DNA from: Alphaproteobacteria bacterium | GTDB lineage: Bacteria > Pseudomonadota > Alphaproteobacteria > Caulobacterales > Aquidulcibacteraceae | DNA length: 64,000 nt | Direction of reading: 5' to 3' | Assembly: GCA_016124255.1 (NCBI GenBank) | Contig: WGOB01000055.1 | Span: forward strand, 1 to 64,000 | Part shown: piece by piece, positions 60,727-64,000 of the stretch | How the letters are laid out: each line of letters opens with the position of its first letter | Numbering within the stretch: position 1 is the first letter of the stretch | Made by a program: the position numbers and the translations under genes | Notes under the pieces: generated by a model | Database searches by the model: none | Told to the model about the DNA's origin: nothing | The model's input: the letters and a program-made list of their open reading frames with translations, nothing else

Positions 60727-61419
60727 ATGCAAGGCCCGCACGTTCTCGTGGTCGAAGACGAGGAAGCTCTCGCCACGCTTCTCAAGTACAATCTTGAGAA
60801 GGAAGGCTATCGCGTCACTGTCGCCGGCGACGGCGAAGAGGCGCTGATGATGGCGGAAGAGGCGCCGCCCGATCTGGTGCTGCTCGACTGGATGCTGCCG
60901 AAGGTGCCGGGCATCGAGGTCTGCCGGCGCCTGCGGCAGCGCAGCGACGCGCGCAACACCCCGATCGTGATGCTGACTGCGCGGGGCGACGAAAGCGACC
61001 GCATCCGCGGTCTCGATCTCGGCGCCGACGACTACGTCTCCAAACCGTTTTCCGTGAGCGAACTCATGGCGCGGCTGCGCGCGGTGCTGCGCCGCATCCG
61101 CCCTGCTTTGGCGGAAGACAAGATCACGGTCGGCGACATCAGCATCGATCGTGCGGCGCGCCGGGTGCGTCGCCGCGGCGGCGAAGTGCATCTGGGGCCG
61201 ACCGAGTTCAAGCTGCTGGATTACCTCGCCCAGCATCCCGGCCGCGTGTTCTCGCGCGAGCAATTGCTGGACGCGGTCTGGGGCTCGGACGTCTATGTCG
61301 AGGCGCGAACGGTCGATGTGCATATCGGCCGGCTGCGCAAGGCGCTCAACAAGGACAGCGACATCGATCCGATCCGGACGGTGCGCAGCGCCGGATATTC
61401 TCTGGATTTCGAATCCTGA
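60727..61419 (+). CDS. phoB: Phosphate-regulon response regulator PhoB
   Basis: 230 residues. Receiver domain with the acidic pair in VLVVEDEEALATLL, phospho-acceptor D54 in LVLLDWMLPKVPGIEVCRRL and Lys in DDYVSKPFSVSEL. C-terminal OmpR/PhoB winged helix with LGPTEFKLLDYLAQHPGRVF and VDVHIGRLRKALN. 23 bp after phoU, same transcript. Confidence 0.97.
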   Translation: MQGPHVLVVEDEEALATLLKYNLEKEGYRVTVAGDGEEALMMAEEAPPDLVLLDWMLPKVPGIEVCRRLRQRSDARNTPIVMLTARGDESDRIRGLDLGADDYVSKPFSVSELMARLRAVLRRIRPALAEDKITVGDISIDRAARRVRRRGGEVHLGPTEFKLLDYLAQHPGRVFSREQLLDAVWGSDVYVEARTVDVHIGRLRKALNKDSDIDPIRTVRSAGYSLDFES

Positions 61420-61514
61420 CGCGGGGCCCCGCCGGGCTCATCACAAGATTGAGAGTGGGCGCTGACACCAAGACGCGCGGGCGTATAGTCGCGCCGGCGT
61501 GAAGGAGACGGCGC

Positions 61515-62438
61515 ATGCGCAAGGTGATCGTGGCGGGATGTGCGGCGGCGTTGGCGGCCGGCTTGGCGTGGGCGGGCCTCGCGGCGGCGGCGCCCTCGGG
61601 GGGCGGCGGATCGGGCGGCATGTCAGGGCCGACGCAGAACACCGGTAATCCCGCGCGTGACTACCAGGAGGGCGTCACGGCGCTGCGGGCGGGCGACTAT
61701 CCGCTCGCCGTGCGCAAGCTACGCGCGGTGCTGCGCGCGGCGCCGGACAACGCGGACGTGAATTTCGCTTACGCGCTGGCGCTGATCGGCAATGGCGACG
61801 CGCGCGACGCGCGCCGGCCGCTGGAACGGGTGGTTCGCAGCGAAAACCCGCCGCCCGATGCGTACATGCAGCTTGGCCGGATCTATCTCGACATGGATCG
61901 GCGCGACGATGCGGAGGCGCAGCGCGACGCGCTGGCGGCGATGATGGCGGCGTGCGACGCGGCCTGCAGCGACGAACGCCGCGCGCAGATTCAGGCCGCG
62001 CACGACAGCCTCTCTGCCGCGCTCGCGGGCGAACCGGCGGCCGAGGCGCAATCAAGCTGGCTCATTCCTGACACGGAAGCAGGCCGGGCAGCGTATGCGG
62101 CGGCGGTCGGGCACATCAATGCGGAACACTTCGAGGCGGCGCTTGCGGCGCTTGATCTTGCGGAGGCCGCGATTGGTCCGCACCCGGACATTCTGAATTA
62201 TCGCGGCTTCGCCAGTCGAAAGCTCGGGCGCTATGAGGCCGCGCTCGGCTATTACCGGGACGCGCTGGCGCTCGATCCCGATCATCTCGGGGCCAACGAA
62301 TATCTGGGCGAACTCTATATCGAGCTCGGCCGCATGGACGACGCCGGCCGTCAGCTCGCGCGACTCGACGCGCTCTGCCCGTACGGCTGCGCCGAACGCG
62401 AGGAGCTTGCGCGCTGGATCGACGCCGCCGCAAAGTAG
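61515..62438 (+). CDS. Exported tetratricopeptide-repeat protein
   Basis: 307 residues. Signal peptide (RKVIVAGCAAALAAGLAWAG, cleavage near AAAAP), a Gly-rich linker (SGGGGSGGMSGPTQNTGN), then TPR-like helices in two groups: YQEGVTALRAGDYPLAVRKL with NFAYALALIGNGDARDARRP, and RGFASRKLGRYEAALGYYRD with YLGELYIELGRMDDAGRQLA. Four Cys lie in pairs (CDAACSD, CPYGCAE), which could bind metal or form disulfides in the periplasm. The cytochrome gene begins 5 bp later. Confidence 0.8.
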   Translation: MRKVIVAGCAAALAAGLAWAGLAAAAPSGGGGSGGMSGPTQNTGNPARDYQEGVTALRAGDYPLAVRKLRAVLRAAPDNADVNFAYALALIGNGDARDARRPLERVVRSENPPPDAYMQLGRIYLDMDRRDDAEAQRDALAAMMAACDAACSDERRAQIQAAHDSLSAALAGEPAAEAQSSWLIPDTEAGRAAYAAAVGHINAEHFEAALAALDLAEAAIGPHPDILNYRGFASRKLGRYEAALGYYRDALALDPDHLGANEYLGELYIELGRMDDAGRQLARLDALCPYGCAEREELARWIDAAAK

Positions 62439-62442
62439 CGCC

Positions 62443-63348
62443 TTGCGCCGCGCCGTCGTCGCATTAGCTCTCTTGGGCGCCGCTGCGCCGGCGGCCAGCG
62501 TGCGCGAAGCGTTGTGGACGGCGCCCGGCGCGTCGATGGCGCATGATCTCACGCACGCGCCGCCCGAATGCCTCGCCGACGGCGGCGATCGCGAGGCGAT
62601 CGAACTCGGCCGCGCGCTCTTTCGCAGCCCGACTGTGCTCGGCGGGCCGGCGGCGCGCATCGGGCTCTCCTGCGCGTCGTGCCATGCCAACGGGCGCGCC
62701 AATGCGCGCTTCTTCCTGCCGGAACTGACCGACACTATCGGCGCCGCAGACGTCACTTCCGAATGGGCGAGCGACGTGCGTGGCGACGGCGTGATGAATC
62801 CGCGCCCGATCCCGGATCTCGTCGACGTCGGCGCGCGCACGACCTTCGGTTCGAACGGCGTGACCTCGCTGCGCGCGTTCGTGCACGCGGTGATCGTGGA
62901 GGAGTTTCAGGGCGCCGAGCCGCCGCCGCGCGCGCTCGATGGGATGCTGGCGTATCTTCGCGCGCTCCGCGCGGACGCGTGCCCCGCCGCGGGCGATGCG
63001 CCGGCGTCGCTCGCCGCGCTCGCCGCCGATGTCCGTCGCGCGCATGCCGCCGCGCGCGCGAGCGCTGGCGCGGGCGACGATGCGAGTGCTGCGCTGGCGC
63101 TGTTGGCGGCGCAGGACGCGATGGCGCGCATCGTCGAGCGCTTGCCGGCGCGCGCGTTCGCACGCGCCCGCCGGGATATCGAAGGGCTGGCCCGCGATCT
63201 CGGCCGCATGCGGACGCGCGCCGATCTCGCCGCAGCGCTTGCAGAGCCGGGCTGGCGTGTGCGCTTCGACGCGAGGATCGCGACGCTCGCGCCGCGCGAA
63301 GACGAAACCTATTTCAACGAAGTCCGGCTCGCGGCGGCGCTGCGCTGA
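62443..63348 (+). CDS. Single-heme cytochrome c (CcpA/MauG-like N-domain)
   Basis: 301 residues from TTG 62443, 5 bp after the TPR stop; this start gives a proper signal peptide (RRAVVALALLGAAAPAAS). Heme motif C77-A-S-C80-H81 in GLSCASCHANGRANARFFLP. The surrounding LGRALFRSPTVLGGPAARIG and NPRPIPDLVDVGARTTFGSN resemble the electron-transfer domain of di-heme cytochrome c peroxidases. There is only one CxxCH, and the second, peroxidatic heme domain is replaced by an Ala/Arg-rich helical region. Probably an electron carrier working with the TPR protein; function not known. Confidence 0.8.
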   Translation: MRRAVVALALLGAAAPAASVREALWTAPGASMAHDLTHAPPECLADGGDREAIELGRALFRSPTVLGGPAARIGLSCASCHANGRANARFFLPELTDTIGAADVTSEWASDVRGDGVMNPRPIPDLVDVGARTTFGSNGVTSLRAFVHAVIVEEFQGAEPPPRALDGMLAYLRALRADACPAAGDAPASLAALAADVRRAHAAARASAGAGDDASAALALLAAQDAMARIVERLPARAFARARRDIEGLARDLGRMRTRADLAAALAEPGWRVRFDARIATLAPREDETYFNEVRLAAALR

Positions 63349-64000
63349 TCATTCAGGGACTCCGTGCTCGGCCAGCCATGCCATTGCGATCGCTTCGGCG
63401 CTTTCGACATCGGCGGCGGAGAAGCGATCGGCATAGTGATTCAACAAGCCCGCGGCGTTGACGTCGCCGCCATGCGCTGCGAGCGCTAGGTACGCGTAGG
63501 CGCGCGGCAAGTCTTGCGCGCCGCCTTCTCCGACGAGCAGCATGCCGCCCAGGCCGCGCAGCGCGTGGGCCGCGCCGGCTTGTCCGGATTCGCTTGCGCG
63601 GACGTACCACGCACGCGCTTCCACATCATTTTCTGCAACGCCTTCCGCCGTCGCCAGCATGACCGCCGTGCTGATCATGGCTCGAACATAGCCGCCTTCG
63701 GCCGAGCGCCGCGTCCATTCGTAGGCGCCCTCGCTGTCGCGCGGGCCCGCCACGCCCTGGTTCAGCATCATCGCGTAGCGCCATTGGGCTTGATGCTCGC
63801 CGCGCTCTGCGGCCAGCTGCATGAGCGCGCGCGACCGCGCGGGCTGCGCGCCGGGCGTGCTGGCGTAGCCGAGCGCGACTTGCAGCAGCATCGTCGCGCC
63901 TTGCTCGGTATGGACATCGCGCAGCAGCGCCATCATCGCATCCCAATCGCCGTCGCCGAAGAGATGCACCCGCGAGGCCCGATTGATGCGCGCGGCGTCG
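63349..64000 (-). CDS. Sel1-like repeat protein (N-terminus cut by window edge)
   Basis: The frame stays open to the right edge, so the start lies outside; 217 codons including the stop are visible. Sel1/TPR-like repeats of 36 residues: LMQLAAERGEHQAQWRYAMM, AYEWTRRSAEGGYVRAMIST, ARAWYVRASESGQAGAAHAL and YAYLALAAHGGDVNAAGLLN. Such repeats form solenoids that scaffold protein complexes. The stop is adjacent to the convergent cytochrome stop. Cellular location cannot be judged without the N-terminus. Confidence 0.78.
   Translation of the reverse strand, partial: DAARINRASRVHLFGDGDWDAMMALLRDVHTEQGATMLLQVALGYASTPGAQPARSRALMQLAAERGEHQAQWRYAMMLNQGVAGPRDSEGAYEWTRRSAEGGYVRAMISTAVMLATAEGVAENDVEARAWYVRASESGQAGAAHALRGLGGMLLVGEGGAQDLPRAYAYLALAAHGGDVNAAGLLNHYADRFSAADVESAEAIAMAWLAEHGVPE

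Noticed and set aside
1-64000. CRISPR array, prophage, transposon or defence island
   Set aside because: No repeat-spacer pattern, no integrase, transposase, capsid, restriction or toxin-antitoxin signature seen in the translations; the single tRNA gene has no adjoining integrase or att-like repeat.

Overview
The window is high-GC DNA (roughly two thirds G+C by eye), almost entirely coding, with short intergenic gaps. Many neighbouring stop and start codons overlap as ATGA or GTGA. Gene content points to a free-living, aerobic alphaproteobacterium, probably of the Caulobacterales/Hyphomonadaceae type. The main signs are a hemC-hemD-mitofilin-HemY run beside tsaD and gpsA, a phoR/pstB-phoU-phoB cluster, DUF2167 and DUF2306 membrane proteins, a cyanide-insensitive type cytochrome bd, and S46 and M13 exported peptidases. 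The order-level placement is inference; the sequence contains no rRNA. I see no prophage, integrase, insertion sequence or CRISPR array. It reads as ordinary chromosome with some accessory modules.

Layout. 1-6000: APC permease (cut by the window edge), then an oxidoreductase, enoyl-CoA hydratase and acyl-CoA dehydrogenase run facing a C-terminally damaged NDP-forming acyl-CoA synthetase. 6100-12500: exported cyclase-family hydrolase, a TspO-like membrane protein, and a minus-strand NHEJ unit ligD-ku-(BRCT/HTH/TPR protein). 12700-19800: CHRD lipoprotein, DUF2306 protein divergent from a membrane-anchored AraC regulator, a sulfur module (BigR/SqrR-like ArsR, rhodanese, SulP), a flavin monooxygenase with a SnoaL-like partner, and tRNA-Thr(CGT). 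19890-22176: two divergent citrate synthase paralogues, one with an N-terminal DNA-binding domain, sharing an intergenic palindrome. 22180-30230: heme cluster, tsaD, two unannotated paralogous mini membrane proteins, TetR, gpsA, Rieske protein. 30245-41054: DUF2167, pyrF, a small S1 protease with a DUF350 protein, lipoproteins, SDR, cytochrome bd operon, PH-domain protein, esterase-phhB, GST. 41189-46696: tyrosine/homogentisate catabolic operon hpd...fahA with several extra genes. 46797-51030: convergent S46 and M13 peptidases. 51180-57428: RND tripartite efflux operon whose outer-membrane gene carries a frameshift. 57687-61419: phoR, Pho box, pstB-phoU-phoB. 61515-64000: TPR protein, single-heme cytochrome c and a Sel1-repeat protein that runs off the edge.

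Working together: the tyrosine operon (HPPD, FAH, with the divergent zeta-type GST as likely maleylacetoacetate isomerase and PhhB close by) supplies most of a phenylalanine/tyrosine-to-fumarate route, but homogentisate dioxygenase is not in this window. Pho regulation is present without pstS, pstC or pstA. The items I would look at first are the BRCT/TPR protein in the NHEJ operon, the paired 37-38 aa membrane proteins between tsaD and the TetR gene, and the DNA-binding citrate synthase with its palindromic intergenic site.
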